The notes: generated from the sequence alone by a model not told the origin. Counted from the stretch's first letter, positions 43,669-54,507 are shown. The stretch: 64,000 nucleotides of DNA from Cyrtodaria siliqua (GCA_037043455.1 JAWPHD010001292.1:186001-250000), one strand, 5' to 3'. Program-made: numbers and translations.

Positions 43669-44223
43669 ATGATTTTACTAGACAGAGTTCAAAATACTTT
43701 GTACATTGTTTGGTATTGTAACACACACACTGGTAGAATTGTAGGGACTTCATTTGCACCAAAAGTATCATGGAAGAAAGCAAACAAGTATGCTGTATCA
43801 GCATTTGGCCTTCGCTGTTTCCCAATATTTGTACTTGATATACTACAATGCGAAGATGGGAAATATCTATTTGCTCCGCTAGAATGCTACACCAAAGGAA
43901 AAGAAACAAAAACAATACTCTGTGATCAAAATCCTTCCAAAGCCAGAACAACAGAGATAGAACCAACAGACTACCTCCCACCAACAAATTGTGTAGAATG
44001 GATATGGAAGAGAAAGGGAAAGAATAGAATAGGCGATGAAAAGGCGCCATTCCAATTTTTCAAACAAGAAACAGATAGAAAGATATCTTTGAACTCCGCC
44101 AAGAAAAGAGAAAAGATAATTGCACAGATACTTGAAGAAGAAGAAAAGGGAAAATGGGTAGACGTGAACAAAAAGTACAAGAAAAAGTTTGGGAGGAAAA
44201 AGAAAAGGAGTTGGGTGAGTTGA
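43669..44223 (+). pseudogene. Left-arm ORF 2b (C-terminal part)
   Basis: Continues in another frame after the deletion: ILLDRVQNTLYIVWYCNTHT, GRIVGTSFAPKVSWKKANKY, FGLRCFPIFVLDILQCEDGK. It then has a Lys/Glu-rich stretch (KKREKIIAQILEEEEKGKWV). A one-base difference from the right arm near 44,165 shifts the frame into a premature stop. Unknown function. Confidence 0.55.
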
Positions 44224-44682
44224 AAAAAACACACAAAAAGAAAAAAAAAGGAAATAGAAAATATTAGAAAACGGATAGACCATCTGTACTGTGATTTTTC
44301 CGAGGATATAGAATATGTTAGTCGCATACCTATTGGAAAATACTATTTGGTAGGATTTGCGGATTATTTCAAGAAGAAATATGATTCAAAAATGTGCCTT
44401 TAAAAAACGATTCCAGTCACTACATAGTATATGCTACTGAAGGATTGAAGAGGATTTGCAAACAAGTAGAAGAACTCAAACTCACAATTGATGATGACTG
44501 GAACAACTCACGTTCATGTATACTAGACAAAGTACTAGTAGAAATCTTTCCCCCCAACTGAAAATACATGGGGTGGAAAAACAATACAATGGAATCCGAC
44601 AAAGATATTGGAGGTTGACTGTAACAAAAAGTGAAAAACTATACTAGACAGTGAAAAGGAATATCTAGAATCAAATAAATGT

Positions 44683-45258
44683 TTGTTGGACTGGGATGAA
44701 CAAGTGAAAAAGGCAGTGAGATGTACTTCTATACCAGAAGGAGACTACATGTGCAGAAAGTGTGTACAGTACAGAAAGAAAACAATACCATGTTTGTACT
44801 ATGAAGAAAATGATGTCCCAGTTTTTGGAAACTATCTGGAGAAAGAAATGAAGAAAGTTACAGAAGAAACAAAGTCACCAATTGTAGTACACCTTGGAAA
44901 AGAGAAGACAACGCCTTCAAAGATAAAAGCTAGATTAGCAATTACAGTACTAGACGACATAGTAGATACTATTGAACAAACAGCTCCTCCGGGTTCTACA
45001 AAACATGCCAAAGATATTCCGAAAACAACATACAAAGTACACAAATATTCTAGAATAACATTTCGTGGGAAAGATAGAATATATCTACATGTGATGATTG
45101 ATAAGAAAGAAGTAGGGATATATGGATACTTTTTACAAAAAGAAATGGAAAAGTATCTAGAAGATGGAAAGAAAAAACATATCTTGCTTGGTATCGGAAA
45201 AGATAGAAATACCCCTTCAAGAAATCCCGATGTTGAAGTTACTTGGACAGAATGTTGA
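44683..45258 (+). CDS. Left-arm ORF 3, Cys cluster and internal duplication
   Basis: Reads LLDWDEQVKKAVRCTSIPEG, DYMCRKCVQYRKKTIPC (a C-x9-C-x2-C-x8-C cluster that could bind zinc). Two related segments follow: YLEKEMKKVTEETKSPIVVH LGKEKTTPSK and FLQKEMEKYLEDGKKKHILL GIGKDRNTPSR, an internal duplication of roughly 90 residues. It ends VTWTEC, stop at 45,256-45,258, just before the tandem repeats begin. The right-arm homologue differs at about five residues in 190. Upstream, 44,224-44,682 carries more of the same reading in broken frames. Unrecognised family. Confidence 0.55.
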   Translation: MLDWDEQVKKAVRCTSIPEGDYMCRKCVQYRKKTIPCLYYEENDVPVFGNYLEKEMKKVTEETKSPIVVHLGKEKTTPSKIKARLAITVLDDIVDTIEQTAPPGSTKHAKDIPKTTYKVHKYSRITFRGKDRIYLHVMIDKKEVGIYGYFLQKEMEKYLEDGKKKHILLGIGKDRNTPSRNPDVEVTWTEC

Positions 45259-47366
45259 AATATCATCTAGTCAGAGATAACAAAAATGCTGAAACAGCAT
45301 CAAATCAAAAAATACTGAGATATCACAAAATAAAGAATACTGAACTAGTAGCAAACAAGAGATATTGAGAAATAATCAACTCAAGAATACTGAGATATCA
45401 CAGAATTAAGAATACCATGATATCACCAAGAATATCGAACTAGCAGCAAACCAGAGATATTGAGATATTATCAAATCAAGCATACTGCGATATCACAGAA
45501 TCAAGCATACTGTGACATCACAGAATCAAGAATATTGAAACAGCATTGAATCAAGCATACTAGTATATCATAGAATTAAGAATACTGAAACAACAGCAAA
45601 TCAAGAATACTGAGATATCATCGAATCAAGCATACTGAGATATCACCAAATCAAGCATACTGAGATATCATAGAAACAAGCATGCTGAAATAGCAGCAAA
45701 TCAGGGATACTAGAATAGTAGCAAATTAGAGATACTAGAATAAAGATACTGAGATATTATCAAATCAGAGATATTGAAATCCATTACAGAATCAAGACTA
45801 CTGAAACAGCATCGGATCAAGAAATGCTATTTCAGTAGTCTTGATTCTGTGATGGATTCCGTGTTATCTCAATACCTCTGATTTGATGATATCTCAATAT
45901 CTCTGGTTTGCTGCTATTTCAGTATTCATGATTTGATGATATATCGAGATCTCTGATTTGCTACTATTTCAGTATTCATGATTTGCTACTATCTAAGTAT
46001 TCTTGATTTGATGATTTCTCAATATCTCTGATTCAATGCTGTCTCAGTATCTCTGATTTGATGATATCTCAGTATTCTTGATTTGCTGCTGTTTCAGTAT
46101 TTTTGATTCTGTGATATCTCAGCATGCTTGATTCGATGCTGTTTCAGTATTCTTGATTCTGTGATATCTCAGTATTCTTGATTTGATGATATCTCAGTAT
46201 CTCCGGTTTGATAATATCTCAATATCTCTGGTTTGCTACTATTTCAATAATCTTGATTTGATGATATCTCAGTATTCTTGATTCTGTAATATCTCAGTAT
46301 CTCTGGTTTGATGAATCTCAATATCTCTGGTTTGCTGCAAGTTCATTATTCTTGAATTGATGATATCTCAGTATTCTTGATTTGGTGATATCCCAGTATG
46401 CTTGATTCGATGCTGTTTCAGTATTCTTAATCTAATGATATCTCAAGATATCTCAAGATTTCTCAGAATTCTTGATTTGGTGATATCCCAGTATGATTGA
46501 TTCGATGCTGTTTCAGTATTCTTGATCTAATGATATCTCAAGTTATCTCAGTATTCTTGATTTGGTGATATCCCAGTATGCTTGATTCGATGCTGTTTCA
46601 GTTTTCTTGATCTAATGATATCTCAAGATATCTCAGTATTCTTGATTTGTTGCTATTTCAGTATGCTTGATCTGATGATATCTCAAGATACCTCAGTATT
46701 CTTGATTCGATGATATCTCAGTATTCTTGATTTGGTGATATCTCAGTATTCTTGATTTGGTATTATCTCAGTATTTTTGATTCTATGCTACTCCATTAGT
46801 CTTGATCCGATGCTGTTTCAGTAGTCTTGATTCTGTAATGGATTTCAATATCTCTGATTTGATAATATCTCAGTATCTTTGATTTGCTGCTATTCTAGTA
46901 TCTCTAATTTGCTATTATTCTAGTATCCCTGATTTGCTGCTATTTCAGCATGCTTGTTTCTATGATATCTCAGTATGCTTGATTTGGTGATATCTTAGTA
47001 TGCTTGATTCGATGATATCTCAGTATTCTTGATTTGCTGTTGTTTCAGTATTCTTGATTCTATGATATACTAGTATGCTTGATTCAATGCTGTTTCAATA
47101 TTCTTGATTCTGTGATATCACAGTATGCTTGATTCTGTGATATCGCAGTATGCTTGATTTGATAATATCTCAATATCTCTGGTTTGCTGCTAGTTCGATA
47201 TTCTTGGTGATATCATAGTATTCTTAGTTCTGTGATATCTCAGTATTCTTGAGTTGATTATTTCTCAATATCTCTTGTTTGCTACTAGTTCAGTATTCTT
47301 GATTCTGTGATATCTCAGTATTTTTCTATTTGATGCTGTTTCAGCATTTTTATTATCTCTGACTAG
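45259..47366. repeat. Central tandem repeats (GATATC type) with loop
   Basis: About 90 diverged ~22-23-bp units of the form TCAAG(A/C)ATACTGAGATATCAC on the plus strand up to 45,834, then reversed (GTGATATCTCAGTATTCTTGA) to 47,366. 45,260-45,823 is the inverted mate of 46,806-47,366; 45,834-46,805 is the unmatched loop, same repeat, one orientation. A local turn, CTACTGAAACAGCATC...GATGC/TATTTCAGTAG, marks 45,800-45,842. In places a higher-order unit of ~115 bp is visible (46,380-46,640). Confidence 0.9.
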
Positions 47367-47374
47367 ATGATATT

Positions 47375-48025
47375 TCAACATTCTGTCCAAGTAACTTCAA
47401 CATCGGGATTTCTTGAAGGGGTATTTCTATCTTTTCCGATACCAAGCAAAATATGTTTTTTCTTTCCATCTTCTAGATACTTTTCCATTTCTTTTTGCAA
47501 AAAGTATCCATATATCCCTACTTCTTTCTTGTCAATCATCACATGTAGATATATTCTATCTTTCCCACGAAATGTTGTTCTAGAATATGTGTGTACTTTG
47601 TATGTTGTTTTCGGAATATCTTTGGCATGTTTTGTAGAACCCGGAGGAGCTGTTTGTTCAATAGTATTTACTATGTCGTCTAGTACTGTAATTGCTAATC
47701 TAGCTTTCATCTTTGAAGGCGTTGTCTTCTCTTTTCCAAGGTGTACTACAATTGGTGACTTTGTTTCTTCTGTAACTTTCTTCATTTCTTTCTCCAGATA
47801 GTATACAAAAACTGGGACATCATTTTCTTCATAGTACAAACATGGTATTGTTTTTTTTCTGTACTGTACACACTTTCTGCACATGTAGTCTCCTTCTGGT
47901 ATAGAAGTACATCTCACTGCCTTTTTCACTTGTTCATCCCAGTCCAACAAACATTTATTTGATTCTAGATATTCCTTTTCACTGTCTAGTATAGTTTTTC
48001 TCTTTTTGTTACAGTCAACCTCCAA
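47375..48025 (-). CDS. Right-arm ORF 3
   Basis: Mirror of left-arm ORF 3, longer at its N-terminus (EVDCNKKRKTILDSEKEYLE SNKC...). Contains the same Cys cluster and duplicated segment. The reading upstream (47,986-48,540) overlaps it in another frame. Function unknown; the duplication and cysteines are what can be seen. Confidence 0.55.
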   Translation of the reverse strand: MEVDCNKKRKTILDSEKEYLESNKCLLDWDEQVKKAVRCTSIPEGDYMCRKCVQYRKKTIPCLYYEENDVPVFVYYLEKEMKKVTEETKSPIVVHLGKEKTTPSKMKARLAITVLDDIVNTIEQTAPPGSTKHAKDIPKTTYKVHTYSRTTFRGKDRIYLHVMIDKKEVGIYGYFLQKEMEKYLEDGKKKHILLGIGKDRNTPSRNPDVEVTWTEC

Positions 48026-48540
48026 TATCTTTGTCGGAATCCATTGTATTGTTTTTCAACCCCATTTGCAGTTGGGGGAAAGATTTCTACTAGTACTTTG
48101 TCTAGTATACATGAACGTGAGTTGTTCCAGTCATCATCAATTGTGAGTTTGAGTTCTTCTACTTGTTTGCAAATCCTCTTCAATCCTTCAGTAGCATATA
48201 CTATGTAGTGACTGGAATCGTTTTTCAAATAGCAAATTTTTGAATCATATTTCTTCTTGAAATAATCCGCAAATCCTACCAAATAGTATTTTCCAATAGG
48301 TATTCGACTAACATATTCTATATCCTCCGAAAAATCACAGTACAGATGGTCTATCCGTTTTCTAATATTTTCGATTATTTTTTTGTTCTTTTTGTGTGTT
48401 TTTTTCAACTCATCCAACTCCTTTTCTTTTTCCTCCCAAACTTTTTCTTGTACTTTTATTTTCACGTCTACCCATTTTCCCTTTTCTTCTTCTTCAAGTA
48501 TCTGTGCAATTATCTTTTCTCTTTTCTTGGCGGAGTTCAA
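47986..48540 (-). CDS. Right-arm ORF 2b C-terminal part
   Basis: Lys/Glu-rich coiled-coil-like start (KKREKIIAQILEEEEKGKWV, EKEKELDELKKTHKKNKKII), then IDHLYCDFSEDIEYVSRIPI, GKYYLVGFADYFKKKYDSKI and SHYIVYATEGLKRICKQVEE. Left arm carries the same with frame breaks (44,100-44,640). It may have been continuous with ORF 2a and ORF 3 as one long protein; I do not reconstruct it. Confidence 0.45.
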   Translation of the reverse strand: MNSAKKREKIIAQILEEEEKGKWVDVKIKVQEKVWEEKEKELDELKKTHKKNKKIIENIRKRIDHLYCDFSEDIEYVSRIPIGKYYLVGFADYFKKKYDSKICYLKNDSSHYIVYATEGLKRICKQVEELKLTIDDDWNNSRSCILDKVLVEIFPPTANGVEKQYNGFRQRYWRLTVTKREKLY

Positions 48541-48883
48541 AGATATCTTTCTATCTGTTTCTTGTTTGAAAATTGGAATGGCGCCTTTTCATCGCCTATT
48601 CTATTCTTTCCCTTTCTCTTCCATATACATTCTACACAATTTGTTGGTGGGAGGTAGTCTGTTGGTTCTATCTCTGTTGTTCTGGCTTTGTAAGGATTTT
48701 GATCACAGAGTATTGTTTTTATTTCTTTTCCTTTGGTGTAGCATTCTAGCGGAGCAAATAGATATTTCCCATCTTCGCATTGTAGTATATCAAGTACAAA
48801 TATTAGGCAACAGCGAAGGCCAAATGCTGATACAGCATACTTCTTTGCTTTCTTTCATGATACTTTTGGTGCAAATGAAGTCC

Positions 48884-49924
48884 CTACAATTCTACCAGTG
48901 TGTGTGTGTTACAATACCAAACAATGTACAAAGTATTTTGAACTCTGTCTAGTATAATCATATTTCTATCAATATTCTCTGCTAGATTTGCCCATTGATT
49001 TTTTGCTGGTTGGATATAGTATATGCGTGGAAGTTCTTCTACAGTTTCTTCTAAAATGCTTGTTACCGACAAATGATTGTGGTCTCCGTATATCGATATT
49101 TCAACTCTAGTACATCCCCGTTTTTGTACATCTGGATGTGAAAATGTGTTTCGCAAACGTTCAGATTTGGAACTGACTAAATAAGCGAGATGCCCTCCAA
49201 ATACTTTTTGTACATCTCCTGCTTCAAAGTTTGAGACGATCTTGTTGTACATTTTTGTTCTCATAACATTTCCTTCTTTTGTTTGTATAGTAGTGAAGAC
49301 ATTATTTCCAACAGATTTTGTATTCTCTAGAATTGTGGGTTCATCATTTCCTATTTCAGAAAGTAGGGTTTTTGTTCTTTCATAGTTGAAAAAATTGACT
49401 AGATTAGAGCGTTTCATTGTTCCAGAATAATCTCTTGTGTAATCGATGGAGTATATTCCTAGTCCTACGCTTTCTAGCAGTTGGCATAGAGTCTTCTTCC
49501 TCTTTTCTACTACATCCATAGGAATGTTTGATGCATCTATTTTCGCAAGTACATTTCCTATTGGGACTTGTTTCCATATTTTTTCCAAGTTCTTTTTCGC
49601 TCTACTACTTGTATGCGATTCAATTATTTCTATAGTTTTTGATATGCTGCTACTCTGATTTTTGTTCAATGTACAATTACAGATTCTAACATTGCAGTAC
49701 TTGTGTCCACGTCCAATTGTTTTCGATACAAATGTTGCTATTGTTTGTACACTATTTTTTGCGGCACCTGTTTCTCCATCGGTTAACATCACATTTCCTT
49801 GCTTTGCTTGAATATCCTTTTTTCCTAGATATCCAAATACGTATATATCATCGATGAATGCTTTTTCCATCCATGGAATAGATCTCAAGTTTGTTTTTCC
49901 GTTATTTCCCTTTGTATAGTCCAC
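48884..49924 (-). pseudogene. Right-arm ORF 2a, long version
   Basis: A 346-codon open stretch that contains the ~380 nt missing from the left arm: NFFNYERTKTLLSEIGNDEP, MRTKMYNKIVSNFEAGDVQK, RLRNTFSHPDVQKRGCTRVE ISIYGDHNHLS. The MYNK...RxE-I pattern is faintly like plasmid replication initiators, but I would not call it on that. Lesions: the ATG of the left arm is ATA here (about 50,063). One extra base near 49,986 breaks the N-terminus. A CA-repeat change near 48,905 breaks the C-terminus. Neither arm has a fully open gene. Confidence 0.55.
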
Positions 49925-50779
49925 TTTTGAGATATCTGATACCAGGTTATTATCATATGCATTTTCTTTCGCTATGTTTGTATGCTAGATATTTTCTAGA
50001 TCGAATTCCTAATGTGCTCCCATCTATCTTCATGTTTCTTTCTTCAGTAGTTTTTTCTGAGTTTATTGTATATATTATAGGATTATATTAAATTTCTACT
50101 TTCAATGATTAATCTATATTGATTTTGCAATCTTTTTTTTCAGCTATATATTCAAGTATTTCTAATTGTCTAGATATGTCTGCTATTTTGCATAGATCAT
50201 CTCTTTTCTGTATATTTTTGTTTAACTTTTGTTTGAAGATAATCAAACATTATTTCTCTACCTGTCTATGATGTCTTCTTCTGTACTGCTACATGGGTTT
50301 CAGGGTTACTTGGGCATTCATCGCCAACAAATATTTCTTCATCCTTGAGTAATTGTTTGTGTAATTCATTGGCATTCCCCGCCCGCCTCGTCCCTGCTGT
50401 CGTTCTATTATCAGTTTTCTTGCCTTTTTCAGCTGCCAGAACTTTCAGATTTTCTTGTGATTCGTTGGTATCTTTTCCCTGTCTTGTTCCAGCTGCTGTT
50501 TCATTACTCTTTTTTTTTGGCTTTTTCAGCTACTATAACTTTCAGTTTTTCTTGTAATTCCTTGACATCTTTTCCTCATCTTGTCCCAGCTGCTATACTT
50601 GCTCGTATTTTTCTCATTTCGCTCATATGTATTATGTTCTGATATTATTCTTTGAGATTTGCGACTATTTTGGTGATGTTTTTGTGTTGTGCGGTTGGAT
50701 AATGTTCGTTGAAAGTAGTTCGTTGAAAGTTGTAAAATAAAATTATTGCGCTCTCGTTAAATGACAAACCGGATTGATT

Positions 50780-50994
50780 AGTAGTATAATAACGAGGGGT
50801 ATCAGCGGAGTTTTCCAGCGCGGGGTGCTTGAGAAAACTAATGAAATATGTCGGGGTTGGTTTAGGCGCGGCTTACATTTAGATCTTGGTGTGTAAATGA
50901 GAGTTACGCATGAGTCCCCCCTGGCATATTTCATTAGTTGTCTCGTTCCCCGCGATGGGGAAACTGCGCTGGTACCCCTCGTTATTATACTACT
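50780..50994. repeat. Right terminal palindrome (215 bp)
   Basis: Inverted copy of the left terminus: AGTAGTATAATAACGAGGGG ... CCCCTCGTTATTATACTACT, then CTTAAG flank. Arms of this hairpin are about 105 bases with roughly three-quarters identity, much less similar to each other than to the opposite terminus. Confidence 0.9.
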
Positions 50995-51035
50995 CTTAAG
51001 CCAGGCTATATTTAGCTTTACGCAGCCTATACCAA

Positions 51036-51790
51036 AACTTTATTTCAAATACCATGACCAATGTGCCTTGTTTTTACAATTAGTACCCCTATGTCAACAT
51101 CTATAACAAATATGAAGACTGCATTGTACCAAAAAATAAATGTTTAGCTTATTTCTTTTCTTTGTCGACATGCTGTTCTCAAGTGAAAGCAGACTGAAAT
51201 AATTGTTTTTAAGATTTCTCAACACTTTAATCTTGTTGCAACTCAATAAAATCTGTTTAAATTGCCTCTATTCTTGTTTGATTTTATACATAGAGTGTTT
51301 TATTCACAAAAATATATACATATATATGTCAAAATGATATAAATATTTATATTTCAAGTGATTTTCCAAAGTTACCCCCCCCCCCCCACCCCACCCACCC
51401 CAACCACCCCACTCTTCTTATTGAGTATATATGGAAAATCATTGGATTAAGGGTTAAAAGAAACCAATCAAATACAATTAAAACATGAAAATAACAAAAA
51501 AGTCAAGTTTATTAATCTATTTATCAACACAAACAGATAATTGCCCTGATTATGAAGGCAACTACTACAGCACATAAGTTGCCAGCAGGGCATGTGGACG
51601 CCAAAACGTCATGTGGCGTTATGGTTTTGTTTGTTGACGTGACGTCCCATTGCAATGTTGATGACATCATTAAGTCTCTTTGTACGCCAAATGGAAATGA
51701 ACACAAACAAGGTAAGCATGTGTTGGGTGCTCCTAGGTTGCAGTATAAACAAGATTAGCAACATACTAGATAGTCTCAAAAGAGGATTCC
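51036..51790. other. Spacer 5' of the Mutator-like gene
   Basis: Holds a C tract (51,376-51,400) and a GC-richer patch at 51,550-51,720 with a candidate AACAAG|gtaagc donor at 51,710. The patch could be an upstream exon, but no domain is visible. Confidence 0.3.
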
Positions 51791-51795
51791 TAATA

Positions 51796-52136
51796 ATGTC
51801 TTTTAAAAATAATAATTCTGACTCTGCAACCTTACAAAGGTTTGAAAAAGGAAGAGTGCCTTACAATAAGGAAACTTCATTGCATATAAGCCCCGAAAAT
51901 GTGCGGTCAAATTATGTGCGCTTAAGCAGGGGCATTTTTGAAAACGTAAAAAAAAAAGAACTTCCAGACAACCCCAATACATTTCTACACCCAAAGAAGG
52001 ACCCTCAGCCCGACGTATTCGAAAGTGCAGAGTCCAATGCAAAGTAAGCAATTAATATTATCATTATCATTATTATCTTTATTATCATTATCTTTGTTAT
52101 GGAATTATCTCCATTATCTTTTGTATCATTATCTTT

Positions 52137-52208
<72 letters not shown>

Positions 52209-52289
52209 AGCTATTATTATTATTATTATCTTGCTTACTATGAATACTATTTTCATTATCATCATTTATTACGTATCATCATTATTTTT

Positions 52290-52338
<49 letters not shown>

Positions 52339-52552
52339 TTCTTATAAGTATTTTTCTTCTTCTTCTTCTTCTTCTTCTTCTTCTTCTTCTTCTTCTTCTT
52401 CTTCTTCTTCTTCTTCTTCTTCTTCTTCTTCTTCTTCTTCTTCATTATCATTATCTTCATTATCATAATTATTATCTTCCATATCATTTTCATTATTGGC
52501 CTTAATATCATTAACTTTATTGTATTATTATTATTATTAATATTATTATTAA

Positions 52553-52595
<43 letters not shown>

Positions 52596-54507
52596 TTACC
52601 CTTGCATGTTATGCACCGTACCATTATGTACCTATTTTATAGTTCGCAAAATATTTTTGTGTCACTTCAGGTCTGAGAACGAAACGTACAGAATTGTAAA
52701 TGTCAAGAAAAATGCTGAAATGTGGAACCAGCTGGCCTTGAATTCACCAACCATTCTAGAGAATATTCTTAGACTTGAGCTCAAGTATGCAAATTTTAAT
52801 CACAAATATTTCTATAAGTTTACAGAATAAACGTTCATAACAAGCTGCTATGTATAAATCTGATGCATACTAATAAATAGCAACTTCTTACGATTGTTTA
52901 TCTGTGAATGTCATGGAAATACTTGTGAACGCAATTTCAGTACTTGGGCTCAAGTCTAAGAATAGTCTGAAGAATGGTTGGTGAATTCCAGGCCAGGTCT
53001 TCCGCGACGACGGGAAGTTCTCTCCAGCCTGGCAAGGGTTCCTGAGTTGGAACCTGGCAGCGGAGCAGAGACGGGGACTTGGCTGGAGAGAACAGGCCAT
53101 ATGTGATATATGTGCATATAAATCAGACATGCATAATGTGTTTGAAGAAATACTCACCGTCGGTCGCGGGAGATGTACAGCTGCAATAAACCGGGGCCTA
53201 CAAGTGAGGCTGACTCAAATGTCAATCGCAGCTACTAGCTTTGCTAAGCTGTGCTGTAGCACTAACGTCCCTCTGCCATCGTGTGCTGGAATGCAGAGGA
53301 CCGCGAATGAAGTTTGCAAGATAATTGAAGAAACTAACATAAACGATATGAAGCAAAGTCGGAATCAATTAAAGGAAATAAATACAATGCGAGGGGCACC
53401 TCTGAATATAATAAACGCGCAATGTGATGGCGTTTATAACAATGGCATATACTCGGGTATAGGAAAGACGCCATTTCAGCCTGCAACACAGACTACATAC
53501 CTTGTTGCGGAGAATTTGACAGATACAAATCAAATAATTGCTGAAGCCACCAAAAATATATTATGCAGCAATCGTAAACATAAATTAGATTCACTTCCAG
53601 GCCGTCACATGGGAGAATGTTCAGCAAACATTCCAATAATAACTAATAATGGCAATGAAGAGAAATGGGTCATGGAATGCTTTACTGATCTCTCAAGTAA
53701 TGGCCTGGAATTGGAATAAATAACTACTGACTCATCCGCTTATAGGGCAGCAGTTAGATTATTTAACAGCGGTGCCACTAACACTGAACCCAAGTCTTTA
53801 CTTGATACGAGGCACGTATCCCAGAATCACAGGAAGTTTGTGCAAAATTTATCAGAGTTAAACTCTTTGATGCCAGTCAGTACGAAACTGGGAAAACAAA
53901 AACTTCAAAACAATTTCGCAAACGACCTCTCACAAAGATGTCAAGCTGAACTTGAGCAGGCGATGAAAACGCATGCTGGTGACTTTGCCAAGACCAGGTC
54001 TGTTTTAAGTTATGCCTGTGATTCTGTGGTACATTGCTACCATGGCAACCATGAACATTGTGCTCGATATTCCTTTGTTTGCATCCATGACAGTACTGCC
54101 ACTTGGCTACAGAAAAGCAATTTTCTACAACCAGTTTCAAATTATTTCCCTCCCCTGAAAGCGAAAGTCTAGTTAGAAAATGTGTAAATTATCGACTCGG
54201 CCCCAGTATGCTTGAAAAAAACAAATTAAATTCAAACACGCAAAAGGTAGAAGGCAGTAATCGTAGTCAAAGGCGATCTTTACCCAAAAATGTAACAGTT
54301 TCCAAGAATGTCATCGGGCGGGCGCACAGTTCTGTTCATGCAGTTAATAATGGTCCGGGTGAATCAATCTACAAACTATGGAACGCGGTGGGTAGCCCTA
54401 TAACATGTGGTTCTAGTGTCGCGCATGCTCTTAAAGTCAAACAAATAGCTAATATTAAAGATAAGATTTATAAAAAAGTCAAAACAATACAAAGCAAACA
54501 TAAGTAG
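51796..54507 (+). pseudogene. Mutator-like (metazoan) transposase, broken
   Basis: Exon 1 (ATG 51,796 to 52,043) reads FEKGRVPYNKETSLHISPEN...VFESAESNAK. A GT-AG intron full of microsatellites follows, and exon 2 from 52,671 (SENETYRIVNVKKNAEMWNQ) joins in phase. From about 52,997: AWQGFLSWNLAAEQRRGLGW and AICDICAYKSDMHNVFEE, then QCDGVYNNGIYSGIGKTPFQ PATQ, LLDTRHVSQNHRKFVQNL, NDLSQRCQAELEQAM and SYACDSVVHCYHGNHEHC. This is the Mutator-like transposase domain widespread in bivalves (recognised from memory). Breaks: TAA at 53,717-53,719; a frameshift near 54,150, after which NNGPGESIYKLWNAVGSPIT continues to 54,507. An inverted duplication at 52,741-52,990 also disrupts it. Confidence 0.85.
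52100..52600. repeat. Trinucleotide microsatellites in the transposase intron
   Basis: (ATC)n at 52,137-52,178 and 52,290-52,336, (TTC)n of about 31 units at 52,350-52,442, (ATT)n at 52,182-52,206 and 52,525-52,595. Poly-Lys, poly-His and poly-Asp frames here are readings of these repeats. Confidence 0.95.

Larger units (their letters stand above)
42075..50994. mobile_element. 8.9-kb palindromic element with hairpin-type termini
   Basis: Left arm 42,075-45,830 and right arm 46,805-50,994 are inverted copies with only scattered substitutions and small indels. The ~970-bp loop between them is made of the same repeats as the inner arm ends. Both ends are ~214-bp terminal repeats that are themselves imperfect palindromes. 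Each arm carries the same set of ORFs reading toward the centre. The insertion site is defined by an unoccupied paralogue at 55,598-55,601 (GGAGCTTAAGCC), giving a CTT or CTTA duplication. No transposase, RT, integrase or polymerase motif was recognised. It resembles a head-to-head dimer of a hairpin-ended linear genome; virus-derived element or novel foldback transposon are the alternatives. Confidence 0.85.

Noticed and set aside
43879..44327. Long opposite-strand ORFs in both palindrome arms
   Set aside because: Phe/Ser/Leu-rich antisense shadows of the Lys/Glu-rich ORFs.
45259..47366. Many short repeats around GATATC as CRISPR or centromere
   Set aside because: No unique spacers; repeats belong to the palindromic element and mirror each other.
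42996..49924. Straight identification as a parvovirus or bidnavirus remnant
   Set aside because: No SF3 helicase Walker A, no clear HUH motif and no PolB motif seen. Only the hairpin ends fit, so I leave it unnamed.
42075..50994. Assembly artefact (false mirror duplication)
   Set aside because: Arms differ by independent substitutions, a 380-nt deletion and a lost ATG, ends are precise, and an empty paralogous site exists. Long reads would settle it.
52269..52511. Poly-Lys/poly-Met ORF
   Set aside because: Translation of TTC and ATC microsatellites.
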